Below, piece after piece: positions 8,594 to 18,005 of a stretch of DNA of 37,636 nt. Both the position numbers and the translations under genes were made by a program. The stretch covers positions 1 through 37,636 of the forward strand of contig JAFYMP010000076.1 in the NCBI GenBank assembly GCA_017556585.1. The letters run 5' to 3'. Each line of letters opens with the position of its first letter. Positions within the stretch are counted from its first letter, which is position 1. The notes beneath the pieces are model-generated. The model saw only the letters and a program-made list of their open reading frames with translations, ran no database searches and was not told the origin of the DNA. The DNA is from Bacteroidaceae bacterium. Its GTDB lineage: Bacteria > Bacteroidota > Bacteroidia > Bacteroidales > Bacteroidaceae.

Positions 8594-8626
8594 AAAAAAA
8601 GTGGCTGCAGAAAAAACTACAGCCAC
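8594..8626 (-). terminator. intrinsic terminator of the GH31 gene
   Basis: On the minus strand GTGGCTGTAG and CTGCAGCCAC form a 10-bp stem (one G-U pair) around a T6 loop, followed by T7 (plus-strand A run 8594-8600). It lies 24 bases after the GH31 stop. Confidence 0.8.
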
Positions 8627-8649
8627 CCATTCTATATACTACAGAATAG

Positions 8650-11148
8650 TTATAGTTTCACTTTTGTATTTTTTCCGGAATAATCTACAAATACACCTGC
8701 TGTTGCTTCAATACCAATACCATTACCTTCCGAAACAAGAACAATATTAAATTTGCGTGACTGTTCCATACCATCAAAAGAGCCCTGGCGTTTGCCTATT
8801 TGCAACGTATTTGCCTTATCGTTCCATTTGAATTCTATTGTTGAATAGGCGCCGTTCTCATAGTTGTAGTTATCACCTTCGTCTTCATAGAGAACAAAAC
8901 TACCATCAGCACCTTTGTATATACGTACTTCAAGAGGTTCGTTTGACTCTTCCCAGGAATACTGCTTAATCGGACCCATAGGAACAATTGAACCCGCACG
9001 AACAAATACAGGAATATAATCTATTGGAGCTGCAGTCTTTATAGTCTGACCTGCTTTGTGGCTCTGACCTGTCCAGAAATTGTACCAAAGACCATCACCT
9101 GGCAAATACACCTGGCGACTCTTCTCAATGCCTTTTAATTCTGTAGAATTTGCACCATAATACATAGGATCTGTTACCGGACATGCCATAAATGCCGGAC
9201 CAAACATAAACAGATCTGCTATATCCTTAACATTTTCATCACTGCGAAAATCAAACATCAACGGACGTGTCATAGTATAGTTCTGATTGGTCACCATTGC
9301 CATGAGTGAATAGTTATATGGAAGTAATCTGTAGCGCAGATGAATCTGTGTCAGGATACTTTCATAGAATGGCTCGCCAGGATTACCAAACTGCCATGGT
9401 TCACGTGGGAAATCACATCCGTGACTACGGAATAGAGGCATCCACTGACTGAATTGTAAATTACGAACATAAAATTCTCTATATCCATAATCGGCCGGTC
9501 CTCTCTGGTAATCGCCTGCCCAATACCATGAGCCACCATTCTTTACAAAGAAAGCTCCGGCATCTATAGTCCAATAAGGACAACCCGTAACAAAGAAGTT
9601 CATACCTGCAGGTATCCATGCTTTAAAGTCATCCCAGTTTGCTTTAGTATCGCCATTCCAAACAATGGTTGCATAACGCTGCTGTCCTGCATAGCTTGAA
9701 CGAGTCAGATTTACCACTCGTTTTTCTTCTGTTGTAGCACGCTGGTTTTCATACAATCCCTGTGAATGGTACAATGAATATGTATTGGCACGTAATTCTC
9801 CAAGCAGATTATTAAGCTCTTTTGTATTTTTTTCAAATCTTGCAGCCGGATCATTGCCAATAGAGTTGCTACGATGATTCCAGTCGCCGTCCACAGGTTC
9901 TGTACCATCACACCACCACGCATCAACATCAAGTGAGAATAGGTTTTTGTTCACAAATTCATCCCAATACATTTTACGGGCATCTTTCTGATATGCATCA
10001 TATATACCACGTCCTAAGGTATAGCCTAACGGATCCATAAGTTCTGCTTCATCACCATTGGCAGTAGGCCATATAGAGAGCATAAATTTTGCATTCTTAT
10101 CGTGAACACCCTTAATCATCTTATCAGGGTTTGGATAACTCTTTTCATAGAATTTCTTATGCCCCCACCATGATGGATTCCAATAGTTCCAGTCCTGAAC
10201 TATAACATCAATAGGTATTTGTGATTCACGGAATCTGGTTAACACACTATCTATATCGTGCGGATTTGCATAACGCTCTTTAGACTGTACATATCCCAAA
10301 AGATAACGAGGCAACATAGGAACTGTTCCTGTAAGAGTACGGAATTCATCTACAATCATATCAAATTCCGGACCATACATAAAGAAATAATCAACGCTGT
10401 TTACAGCATTCATCTGCATATAACTACCTGCTGCATCATCATGAAATTCCATAGTAGAACCTACATTGAAAAGCAGACCATACCCCATAGAGGACATAAG
10501 AACAGGCACAGTAGCTTTCAAATTATGTTGATACAGATACTGCATTGTTCCACGTAAATTATAATAAGGTTCCTGATGTGAACCTAATCCGTAGAGTGCT
10601 TCACCATCCTGCCATTTATAGTTTACAACAGCCTTCCAGGCAGTTCCAATAGGCTGGTCAGATACAATATTGGAAATTTTAACATCGCCATTTGCTGTCT
10701 TCTCTATCACACTGTTTGAATCATCATACACCACATTATGTATCTCCACCTGTTCAGTTGTTCGCGGAGTTAACTGATTTTCTGTCAGTAACAATTCGCC
10801 ATAGGCATTATTAAAACTTACTGCACCACTCTTTTTAGAAACAATTACAGTGATGCCACTGGTTTTCATTGTAATTGATTCATCACTCTCTTTGTACTTG
10901 ATTTTAACTTTTGATGTAGGGTAATTGACCAAAACATTTGTTTCATTTTCTACAATATCGCCCTGGGGTACATATTGTACTCTTACAACATCACTATTCA
11001 CAAAAGACACGGAGAGTTTTTCACCAGAATGATCTGCTATTAAACCACAATCTGTTTTAACCCAGTCTGCTCTTGACATTAACGAAAGAGATACAACCAA
11101 TACAAACAGCATTGTTCTCTTTGAGAAAAGTTGATAAATATTCTTCAT
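8650..11148 (-). CDS. secreted glycoside hydrolase family 31 (alpha-glucosidase/alpha-xylosidase type)
   Basis: This 832-residue protein has a signal peptide (cleavage likely after SLMSRA, residue 27), an N-terminal galactose-mutarotase-like sandwich, a TIM barrel and C-terminal beta domains (DUF5110-like). GH31 marks: DVIVQDWNYWNPSWWG (314-329), the nucleophile motif WWCDGTEP (411-418, Asp414), candidate acid/base Asp500 in WNGDTKANWDDF, and RSHGCDFPREPW (from 574) at the substrate pocket. The WxDxxEP form is seen in alpha-xylosidase and related glucan-acting members; the substrate is not decided. It acts in the periplasm or at the cell surface. The frame is open to 11352, but ATG 11148 is chosen because the signal peptide begins there and a -7-like box lies at 11176. 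No SusCD gene adjoins it. Confidence 0.88.
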   Translation of the reverse strand: MKNIYQLFSKRTMLFVLVVSLSLMSRADWVKTDCGLIADHSGEKLSVSFVNSDVVRVQYVPQGDIVENETNVLVNYPTSKVKIKYKESDESITMKTSGITVIVSKKSGAVSFNNAYGELLLTENQLTPRTTEQVEIHNVVYDDSNSVIEKTANGDVKISNIVSDQPIGTAWKAVVNYKWQDGEALYGLGSHQEPYYNLRGTMQYLYQHNLKATVPVLMSSMGYGLLFNVGSTMEFHDDAAGSYMQMNAVNSVDYFFMYGPEFDMIVDEFRTLTGTVPMLPRYLLGYVQSKERYANPHDIDSVLTRFRESQIPIDVIVQDWNYWNPSWWGHKKFYEKSYPNPDKMIKGVHDKNAKFMLSIWPTANGDEAELMDPLGYTLGRGIYDAYQKDARKMYWDEFVNKNLFSLDVDAWWCDGTEPVDGDWNHRSNSIGNDPAARFEKNTKELNNLLGELRANTYSLYHSQGLYENQRATTEEKRVVNLTRSSYAGQQRYATIVWNGDTKANWDDFKAWIPAGMNFFVTGCPYWTIDAGAFFVKNGGSWYWAGDYQRGPADYGYREFYVRNLQFSQWMPLFRSHGCDFPREPWQFGNPGEPFYESILTQIHLRYRLLPYNYSLMAMVTNQNYTMTRPLMFDFRSDENVKDIADLFMFGPAFMACPVTDPMYYGANSTELKGIEKSRQVYLPGDGLWYNFWTGQSHKAGQTIKTAAPIDYIPVFVRAGSIVPMGPIKQYSWEESNEPLEVRIYKGADGSFVLYEDEGDNYNYENGAYSTIEFKWNDKANTLQIGKRQGSFDGMEQSRKFNIVLVSEGNGIGIEATAGVFVDYSGKNTKVKL

Positions 11149-11175
11149 AATTACTATAATTTGCACTTTGGGTGA

Positions 11176-11183
11176 TAAAGATA
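11176..11183 (-). promoter_or_regulatory. -7-like box (TATCTTTA) of the GH31 gene
   Basis: Minus-strand TATCTTTA differs from TAnnTTTG in the last base. It sits 27 bases upstream of ATG 11148 and would rule out the longer N-terminus. Confidence 0.35.
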
Positions 11184-11229
11184 GTAAATAAAAAAGCATT
11201 ATTAACACTTTTCGTATCATATTTAAGAG

Positions 11230-11237
11230 TAACTTTG
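11230..11237 (+). promoter_or_regulatory. -7 box (TAACTTTG) of the Ca/Na exchanger gene
   Basis: TAACTTTG matches TAnnTTTG; the implied start near 11241 is 27 bases before ATG 11268, so the in-frame ATG at 11172 is not used. It lies back to back with the GH31 promoter. Confidence 0.5.
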
Positions 11238-11267
11238 CGCCGTTTTTACAATTTAAAGAAAATAGAT

Positions 11268-12263
11268 ATGGTTTTGACAGTATGTAAACTGCTGATTGGA
11301 TTAGTGTTGCTGTTTTTAGGTGGTAATTGGTTAGTTGATGGTGGCGTAGCAATAGCTAAACGGTTTAAAATATCCCCATTAGTTATTGGCATGACCATAG
11401 TAGCTATGGGTACATCTGCTCCAGAACTGCTTGTAAGTTTGTTAGCAGCTACAAAAGGTAACAGTGGCATTGCTATGGGCAACGTTATAGGTTCCAACAT
11501 TGCCAATATCGGTTTAATACTTGGATTAACTGCTTTAATATGCCCAATTATTGCAAAAGGGAAAGATATAATACTTAACGGACTTGCTATGATTATTGTA
11601 TCTGCTATATTGGTAGTAATGTCATTTACCAAACACGGATTGTCACGCATAGATGGCGCTATTCTGGTATTTGGTCTTATTCTGTTTATCACAATTTCCA
11701 TTATAAGCGGAAAGAAGAACAAACAACCGGAAAACGAAGAAGAGGATACTCCATCAATGAAACTTCTGCCGGCATTTCTACTTGTAGTTGTATCTTGCGG
11801 TATGTTGGCTTTCGGTGCAGATATGCTGATAGATAATGCCACAATCATTGCTAAGGCATTAAACATAAGCGACAAAGTTATAGGATTGACAATTGTTGCA
11901 CTTGGCACAAGCCTTCCGGAACTTGCAGCATCACTTATAGCTGCAACTAAAAAACAGATGGATATTTCATTAGGCAACGTTATAGGCTCGAATATCTTTA
12001 ACATACTTGCTGTTCTTGGAATATCATCAGCCATCTGCCCTATTCCGGTAGATTTCTCAATATATGATGCCGATTTTGTATTTATGCTACTATTCAGCAC
12101 TCTGCTCATTATATTCATACTACCATGGAAATCAAATATTAAGAGATATCAGGGTACCCGTTCCGTATCAGCATTTAAAAGCCTGACAAACGGCGTATTA
12201 GGCCGAATATCAGGCTTCATATTAATGGCTGTTTACGTCTATTACGTAATCAGACTATTCTAA
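11268..12263 (+). CDS. calcium/sodium antiporter (CaCA family, YrbG-like)
   Basis: This 331-residue inner-membrane protein has ten or so hydrophobic helices in two inverted halves. Each half has the alpha-repeat of the CaCA superfamily: MGTSAPELLVSLLAA with GNVIGSNIANIG in the first, and LGTSLPELAASLIAA with GNVIGSNIFNIL in the second. The acidic residues in the GTSxPE motifs bind the cation. It exchanges Ca2+ for Na+ or H+; specificity cannot be read here. The start at 11268 (MVLTVCKLLIG) fits the promoter at 11230. Its stop overlaps the OPT transporter stop by 4 bases, convergently, with no terminator visible between them. Confidence 0.92.
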   Translation: MVLTVCKLLIGLVLLFLGGNWLVDGGVAIAKRFKISPLVIGMTIVAMGTSAPELLVSLLAATKGNSGIAMGNVIGSNIANIGLILGLTALICPIIAKGKDIILNGLAMIIVSAILVVMSFTKHGLSRIDGAILVFGLILFITISIISGKKNKQPENEEEDTPSMKLLPAFLLVVVSCGMLAFGADMLIDNATIIAKALNISDKVIGLTIVALGTSLPELAASLIAATKKQMDISLGNVIGSNIFNILAVLGISSAICPIPVDFSIYDADFVFMLLFSTLLIIFILPWKSNIKRYQGTRSVSAFKSLTNGVLGRISGFILMAVYVYYVIRLF

Positions 12264-14257
12264 TTGTTTTTCTTCTTCATGACAGACATAATGAAGTAGA
12301 TAATCAGAACGGCATACATTACAATAGAGAGCCATTCTGCTGCCGATGTTGCATTCCAACCGGACATATAGAGATCAAGTCCTGCAAATTTCAGGGCTGC
12401 ACTGACTACACCCATAAGTGCACCACCTGCAATAAAACCGGATGCTAACAATGTTCCATGTTCTACTCTCTCCTTGTTTAGGGTTGCATCTTTAGAACGT
12501 GAACCTACATACCAGTTGATAAGACCACCCACTACCAATGGGATATTAAGTTCAAATGGAATAAACATACCCAGTGCAAACGAAAGTGCTGATATTCCGC
12601 AGAAATTGAGGATAAGCGCTATTACAGCACCGGTTGCATAGAGCCACCATGGTGCTCCTGTTCCTGACATAAGCGGATCAATAACAGCTGCCATAGCATT
12701 AGCTTGAGGTGCAACCAATGCATTTTCGCCAACAAAACCGTATGTTTTATTCAAAATTATCAACACTCCGCCTACAGTAAGAGCTGAGACCAAAGTACCC
12801 AAGAATTTCCAACCCTGCTGAGTAGCCGGCGTAGAACCCAACCAATAACCTATCTTTAAGTCAGTAATAAAACCACCAGCCATAGATAATGCAGTACAAA
12901 CCACACCGCCCATTATAAGAGCCGCAACAATACCGGCAGTACCTTTCAGACCTACAAATACCATAATTACAGATGCAAGGATAAGGGTCATTAATGTCAT
13001 ACCAGACACAGGATTACTACCCACTATAGCGATAGCGTTAGCTGCAACAGTAGTAAACAGGAAAGCAATTATTCCTACTACCAAAATACCAACCACTGCG
13101 TGTAAGAGATTGAAATCCATTACTCCAAAATAGAAGAACATAAACACAGCAATTAAAGCAACTATTACACCACCAACAACTATCTTCATAGGCAGATCGC
13201 GTTGTGTTCTTGGAGTAGCTTGTGCTGATGCATTGTTTTTACTGCCCTTCAATTCTCTACCTGCCAAACCTACAGCACTCTTTATTACCGGCCATGATTT
13301 TATAATACCCAATATACCTGCCATTGCAATACCACCTATACCTATATGACGCGCGTAGCTAGTAAATATCACTTCCGGTTCCATAGATGCAATAGGGTCT
13401 GTGATAGCCGGGTTCAACGACTGCAAGAATGTATCACCTAAAAGTGGCAGCAATGGAACTATTACAAACCATACCACTGCAGATCCGGCAGCAATTATAC
13501 AAGCATATTTCAAACCAACTATATAACCCAAACCAAGTACCGCTGCACCAGTATTAATACTGAACACCAATTTTGCTTTAGTTGCCAACGCAGTACCCCA
13601 AGCACATACTCTTGAAGTGAAAGCCTCTCTCCATAATCCGAAGGTAGCAACAACAAAATCAAATATACCACCTATCAAACCTGATATAATAAGCGGTTTT
13701 GCTTGTCCGGCACCCTTTTCTCCCGAAATAAGTACCTGTGTGGTAGCTGTTGCTTCCGGAAAAGGATATTTACCATGCATATCCTTTACAAAATACTTTC
13801 TGAATGGAATAAGGAACAGAATACCTAATACTCCACCCAACAAAGAACTAAGGAATACCTGCATAAAATTCACAGTCATATCGGGATATTTAGCCTGCAA
13901 AATATAAAGTGCAGGCAGAGTAAAGATAGCCCCTGCAACTATTACACCCGAACAAGAGCCAATAGACTGAATAATAACATTTTCGCCAAGAGCATTTTTC
14001 CTTTTGGTAAGCGTAGAAACACCCACAGCAATAATAGCAATAGGAATTGCAGCTTCAAATACCTGACCTACTTTTAATCCCAAGTAAGCTGCTGCAGCAG
14101 AAAATATTACTGCCATAAGAATACCCCAGCCTATCGACCAAAAATTAGCTTCGGGATAAGCCTTGCCCGGTTGCATTACCGGCTGATACTCTTCACCCTC
14201 TTTTAATTCTCGATAAGCATTTTCCGGCAGTTCCACCGGTCTTTTTTCTTCTTCCAT
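12260..14257 (-). CDS. OPT family oligopeptide transporter
   Basis: This 665-residue protein has about 15 hydrophobic segments and matches the bacterial OPT family (oligopeptide or metal-chelate symporters). Supporting segments: the soluble head ending YPEANFWSIGWGILMAVIFS, the glycine-rich GLKVGQVFEAAIPIAI, IIQSIGSCSGVIVAGAIFTLPALY, and KDMHGKYPFPEATATTQVL, a conserved cytoplasmic loop in the family. Length is normal. It presumably imports peptides or peptide-bound metals across the inner membrane. A TATCTTCG -7-like box lies on the minus strand near 14300. It stands alone and converges on the exchanger gene. Confidence 0.92.
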   Translation of the reverse strand: MEEEKRPVELPENAYRELKEGEEYQPVMQPGKAYPEANFWSIGWGILMAVIFSAAAAYLGLKVGQVFEAAIPIAIIAVGVSTLTKRKNALGENVIIQSIGSCSGVIVAGAIFTLPALYILQAKYPDMTVNFMQVFLSSLLGGVLGILFLIPFRKYFVKDMHGKYPFPEATATTQVLISGEKGAGQAKPLIISGLIGGIFDFVVATFGLWREAFTSRVCAWGTALATKAKLVFSINTGAAVLGLGYIVGLKYACIIAAGSAVVWFVIVPLLPLLGDTFLQSLNPAITDPIASMEPEVIFTSYARHIGIGGIAMAGILGIIKSWPVIKSAVGLAGRELKGSKNNASAQATPRTQRDLPMKIVVGGVIVALIAVFMFFYFGVMDFNLLHAVVGILVVGIIAFLFTTVAANAIAIVGSNPVSGMTLMTLILASVIMVFVGLKGTAGIVAALIMGGVVCTALSMAGGFITDLKIGYWLGSTPATQQGWKFLGTLVSALTVGGVLIILNKTYGFVGENALVAPQANAMAAVIDPLMSGTGAPWWLYATGAVIALILNFCGISALSFALGMFIPFELNIPLVVGGLINWYVGSRSKDATLNKERVEHGTLLASGFIAGGALMGVVSAALKFAGLDLYMSGWNATSAAEWLSIVMYAVLIIYFIMSVMKKKNN

Positions 14258-14424
14258 ATAATTAAGTTTAAGTTAATTTACTGCAATAGATTAGCGCGAA
14301 GATAAGAATTTTTAACCACAAACGCTAAAATCATATATATAAATAGGTAGATTTTTAGTTTTATCACTTATCTTTACCGCAAGAAATATGAATTTAATTT
14401 TATTACAAACAAATAATCCACTTT

Positions 14425-15300
14425 ATGAAAAAGATTAAATTATTTGCAGCAGTAGCTGCAGTAGCACTGTCACTAAACGTAAGTGCACAAGAAAAGAGTA
14501 AGGTTATTGAAAATGGCGGTTCTGGTGAATACAAAGCTATCATGATGGAAGAGGCATCACTGCCTACCCACACTATTTTCCGTCCGGCTGATTTAAAACC
14601 ATTTGATAAAAAGAATCCACTTCCTATTCTTGTATGGGGTAATGGTGCCTGCGCAAACAATCCAAGAGAACATATAAATTTCTTGAACGAAATTGCTTCA
14701 CATGGCTTTATGGTTGTTGCCATTGGTCCAAGCTTCAGTCAAGGTGCAAACCGTTCAGAATCTTCACAACTTATAGATGCACTTGATTGGGCACTTGCTC
14801 AGAATGCAGATAAGAACAGTCCTTATTACAAGAAGCTTGACGCAGAAAATGTAGCAGCTGCAGGTATGTCATGCGGTGGTCTGCAAACCCTTGATGTTGC
14901 AAAAGATGAACGTCTAAAAACTATTATGGTATGTAACAGCGGTCTGTTTACAAATGCCGCAGGTGCAGTTCCGGGTATGCCAATGCCTGAAAAAGAGCGT
15001 TTAATGGAGATTCACACACCTGTTCTTTATATGTTGGGTGGCCCTACAGATATTGCATACGAAAATGGTATGGATGATTTTAAACGTATTGATCACGTTC
15101 CTGTATTTGCAGCAAACCTTCCTGTAGGTCATGGTGGTACTTACGGTCAGCCATTGGGTGGTGAATATAGTATTGTTGCAACTGCATGGTTAAGCTGGCA
15201 GCTAAAGGGCGATGATGAAGCTGGAACAATGTTCACAGGTACAGAGTGTGGTCTTTCAAAAAGAGAAGGTTGGACTGTTGATAAAAAGAACATTCCATAA
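14425..15300 (+). CDS. secreted alpha/beta hydrolase (chlorophyllase/dienelactone hydrolase-like)
   Basis: This 291-residue protein has a signal peptide (cleavage about VSA-Q, residue 21). It shows an alpha/beta-hydrolase core: PILVWGNGACANN (67-79) forming the oxyanion loop, GFMVVAIGPS (94-103), nucleophile elbow AGMSCGG (146-152, Ser149), acid GGPTD (Asp209) and PVGHGGTY (His236). All three catalytic residues are thus present, unlike the esterase-like protein at 3260. Related Bacteroidetes proteins are annotated as acetylxylan esterase or dienelactone hydrolase, but the substrate is unknown. A TATCTTTA box lies at 14369-14376. It is a stand-alone gene followed by a weak TTCAC-TT-GTGAA hairpin near 15341. 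Confidence 0.8.
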   Translation: MKKIKLFAAVAAVALSLNVSAQEKSKVIENGGSGEYKAIMMEEASLPTHTIFRPADLKPFDKKNPLPILVWGNGACANNPREHINFLNEIASHGFMVVAIGPSFSQGANRSESSQLIDALDWALAQNADKNSPYYKKLDAENVAAAGMSCGGLQTLDVAKDERLKTIMVCNSGLFTNAAGAVPGMPMPEKERLMEIHTPVLYMLGGPTDIAYENGMDDFKRIDHVPVFAANLPVGHGGTYGQPLGGEYSIVATAWLSWQLKGDDEAGTMFTGTECGLSKREGWTVDKKNIP

Positions 15301-15423
15301 TGTGAGAATCATAAAAAACATGAAAAATCATTCACTTGTGAACAATTTTATTAAACAGTAGATTATTTTTATACACTAGTTATTTTATTTAGCCATATCT
15401 TCGCAGTATATATTGCATGAGAT

Positions 15424-15810
15424 ATGGCTAAATTATTTAAAGACAAATTACTGACCATTATTATTACATTATCTATCTCTTTGTTTATCGGTTGTAGCCA
15501 AGAGAAGATGCAAATGAATACCTATAGATTCATAAGCTATTCTTGTATATCAGACGCTTCAGATTGTTCAGAAATCTACAACACGTTTCCTATTAACGAA
15601 AACTTCATTATCTACGATACAAAAAGCAATGCAGATGCGCAGATGATAGCGATGTTTAAAAACTATGTTGCAATTGTCGATTCCAAAGAACTAGGAAAAA
15701 AAATATATCAAGGTGACTATTGCAGAATACATCTATGCGAAATTAAAGATGGAGAAAGCTTGCAAATTATTCGAGATATAACTTGTAAAGAGTGGAGACA
15801 TATTGAATAA
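15424..15810 (+). CDS. small lipoprotein of unknown function
   Basis: This 128-residue protein has an N-terminal helix and a lipobox (LFIGC, Cys24), so it should be a membrane lipoprotein. The mature part is short, polar and holds four more cysteines (SCISDASDC, CRIHLC and ITCKEW segments), which could form disulfides in the periplasm. I do not recognise the family. A TATCTTCG -7-like box lies about 20 bases upstream. It precedes the deaminase by 32 bases, where a TACCTTCG sequence (15816-15823) could be a separate promoter, so the two need not be one operon. Confidence 0.65.
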   Translation: MAKLFKDKLLTIIITLSISLFIGCSQEKMQMNTYRFISYSCISDASDCSEIYNTFPINENFIIYDTKSNADAQMIAMFKNYVAIVDSKELGKKIYQGDYCRIHLCEIKDGESLQIIRDITCKEWRHIE

Positions 15811-15842
15811 AACACTACCTTCGCATAAACAAAAAACAGTTT

Positions 15843-17150
15843 ATGAATATTCTAATCAAAAACGGTACCATTCTGCCTATGAATGTGGCAGATGATATGC
15901 CAAAATATTTCAAAGGTAATTTAGGTATTGAGGGGAACAAAATCAGTTTTGTAAGTGCAGAACAGAGTGATGTAGATAACTTCCGGGCCAAACATCATGA
16001 GAATTGCAAAATAATAGATGCATCAGGATGTATTGTAATGCCCGGTCTTATCAACACCCACACACATATAGCAATGACACTGCTACGAGGCATTTCAGAC
16101 GACGTGCCACTTATGGAATGGCTGAACGACCATATCTGGCCTATAGAGGCACACATGGGATACAACGAAATACTTATAGGCGCCAAACTTGGTGCACTTG
16201 AAATGCTGAAAGGTGGAACTACCACGTTTGTAGATATGTATCCATACGAAGAGGCTGTAGCAGAGGCATCGGAAGAGGCCGGAATAAGGGCCATTGTATC
16301 GCCTTGTGCTATGGATTTCAGAATGCCACATTTTGAAGAAGACTGGCGTGCCGTACAGAAAAGATTCAGCAACAGCAAATTAGTCAGTATGATGATAGGC
16401 GTACACGCCATCTACACCTGTTCACCCGATAATATGAAGCATGCTATGGAACTATCAGAACAGCTCTCCACAGGTATTCATATTCATCACTCTGAAACTC
16501 AAGACGAAGAGAAGACTGTTAGAGAACGCTACAACGCAAATCCAACAGAACATCTGGTAAATGTAGGATTGATAAAACGCCCTACTCTTGCTGCACACTG
16601 CGTATATATGTCAGATAATGACATAAAGACATTTGCAGAAAACAATGTTTCTGTAGCATATAACCCACAAAGTAATATGAAATTGGCATCGGGAATAGCT
16701 CCAATAGCAAAGATGCTTGATTCAGGTGTAAATGTTTCAATAGGTACAGACGGAGCATCGTCTAACAACGATTTGGATATGTGGGATGAAATGCGTACTG
16801 CTTCACTACTACAAAAGGTAAACAGTATGAATCCTTGCGTACTTACAGCATATCAAGTATTGCAGATGGCTACTGTAAATGGAGCAAAAGCAATAGGTAG
16901 AGAGGGAGAACTGGGAATTCTTCAAGAAGGTGCATTAGCAGATGTTATTCTGGTGAATTTTGAGAAGCCACATCTATACCCACATACTAACCTGATATCG
17001 GAATTGGTATATAGTTGCCATGCTTCCGATGTTGAAACTGTCATTGTAGATGGTAACATAGTTGTAGAAAACAGAAAGTGCACAACAATGGACGAAACCA
17101 AGGTGTGCACCGATGCTCAAAATACTATTGATAGATTACTGAATCAATAA
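15843..17150 (+). CDS. mtaD: 5'-methylthioadenosine/S-adenosylhomocysteine deaminase-like amidohydrolase
   Basis: This 435-residue cytoplasmic metal-dependent amidohydrolase matches the MtaD/TrzN-type subgroup. Metal ligands are visible: HTH in GLINTHTHIAM (His73, His75), His213/His215 in GIHIHHSE, His252 in LAAHCVYM, and Asp303 in SIGTDGASSNNDLDMWDEM. The WNDHIWP segment near 94-100 and the SSNNDLDMW motif are characteristic of SAH/MTA deaminases. It would convert S-adenosylhomocysteine or methylthioadenosine to the inosyl form as part of methyl-cycle recycling. Another deaminase of the subgroup (for example guanine or adenosine deaminase) cannot be excluded. Its stop overlaps the BACON lipoprotein stop by 7 bases, convergently. 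Confidence 0.85.
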   Translation: MNILIKNGTILPMNVADDMPKYFKGNLGIEGNKISFVSAEQSDVDNFRAKHHENCKIIDASGCIVMPGLINTHTHIAMTLLRGISDDVPLMEWLNDHIWPIEAHMGYNEILIGAKLGALEMLKGGTTTFVDMYPYEEAVAEASEEAGIRAIVSPCAMDFRMPHFEEDWRAVQKRFSNSKLVSMMIGVHAIYTCSPDNMKHAMELSEQLSTGIHIHHSETQDEEKTVRERYNANPTEHLVNVGLIKRPTLAAHCVYMSDNDIKTFAENNVSVAYNPQSNMKLASGIAPIAKMLDSGVNVSIGTDGASSNNDLDMWDEMRTASLLQKVNSMNPCVLTAYQVLQMATVNGAKAIGREGELGILQEGALADVILVNFEKPHLYPHTNLISELVYSCHASDVETVIVDGNIVVENRKCTTMDETKVCTDAQNTIDRLLNQ

Positions 17151-17992
17151 TCTGATAAATCTATTGATGATATACCATGTAAACTATTGATAGTAAAACT
17201 ACTGCTTTCACGCACGTATGTCTTTATTATATAATCTCCGGACTGTTCGTAAGAATGTTTCGGAGATTTTTTATAATACTCTTCCGATGTTCCATCACCC
17301 CACTCCACATTAATTTTAGGAGCCTTGCCATTAAAGTCGGGTGCGTATGCTTCACTACCTGTATAAGATATTGTTACAAGATCCGGCATTCCATACTGAT
17401 TAACCAGAAACTCTTTTCTCTTTCCTTCAGCCGGTTCTGTAAACACAATTTTTCCCTTTCTGGTACTCTTTTCACTGTTTTCAGCAACCACAAATTGCAG
17501 ATAATCGGTAACTACTGCCTTTGTTTCAAGCATGGTTATCCATTCTGAACCCTCTACTATCTCCACAGAGTAATCTGCATTAGACGACATCTGAACATCA
17601 ATAGTATCACCTGAGAATTCAATGTAAGCACCCGATATATCCAAATCCATAACAATACGCAATCTCTGTACTATCTTGATAGTAACTGAGGCATCGCCGG
17701 CAATAACCTTTACACTACCCTCTCGGCCGGATTCTGTTTCGTTCTTCTTTACACGAATAGTAAGTTGTGATGTACCGCTTTCCGATTGTGAATTTGGCAG
17801 TGTAATCCAATCGTTTTCTGTAGATGCAACCCACTGACGGTTTGCTGTAATGTTTACTTTTACAGATTCACCATCACCATTAATAGAAAACTCCTTAACA
17901 TCGGCAGTTACAACATCGGGATCTTCTTTTTTACAAGAAACCAACAAACAGAGAACTGCAACAAATAACGAAATATATCTTAACACCTTCAT
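17144..17992 (-). CDS. BACON/PKD-like domain lipoprotein
   Basis: This 282-residue lipoprotein has a lipobox at LLVSC (Cys20). Residues about 30-110 form a BACON domain (NRQWVASTENDWITL, then SVKVIAGDASVTIKIVQR). A second similar domain follows at about 115-205 (DYSVEIVEGSEWITM ... FLVNQYG). The C-terminus has a PKD-like motif (INVEWGDGTSEEY, then HSYEQSGDYIIKTYV). Such modules mediate binding to glycans or proteins on the cell surface. It is the second gene of an operon, 13 bases after the C10 peptidase, which suggests a shared task: substrate binding, tethering or protease control. It is much larger than the small staphostatin-like inhibitors known beside C10 peptidases in Bacteroides. Confidence 0.8.
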   Translation of the reverse strand: MKVLRYISLFVAVLCLLVSCKKEDPDVVTADVKEFSINGDGESVKVNITANRQWVASTENDWITLPNSQSESGTSQLTIRVKKNETESGREGSVKVIAGDASVTIKIVQRLRIVMDLDISGAYIEFSGDTIDVQMSSNADYSVEIVEGSEWITMLETKAVVTDYLQFVVAENSEKSTRKGKIVFTEPAEGKRKEFLVNQYGMPDLVTISYTGSEAYAPDFNGKAPKINVEWGDGTSEEYYKKSPKHSYEQSGDYIIKTYVRESSSFTINSLHGISSIDLSDY

Positions 17993-18005
17993 AACAATCT
18001 AATTA

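Noticed and set aside
11149..11352. 68-residue N-terminal extension of the GH31 protein
   Set aside because: A clear signal peptide begins at 11148 and a -7-like box lies at 11176; the extension also overlaps the exchanger promoter.
11246..12118. Long 290-codon open frame on the minus strand
   Set aside because: It lies entirely over the Ca/Na exchanger, whose family motifs are unmistakable; the product looks like a low-complexity shadow.
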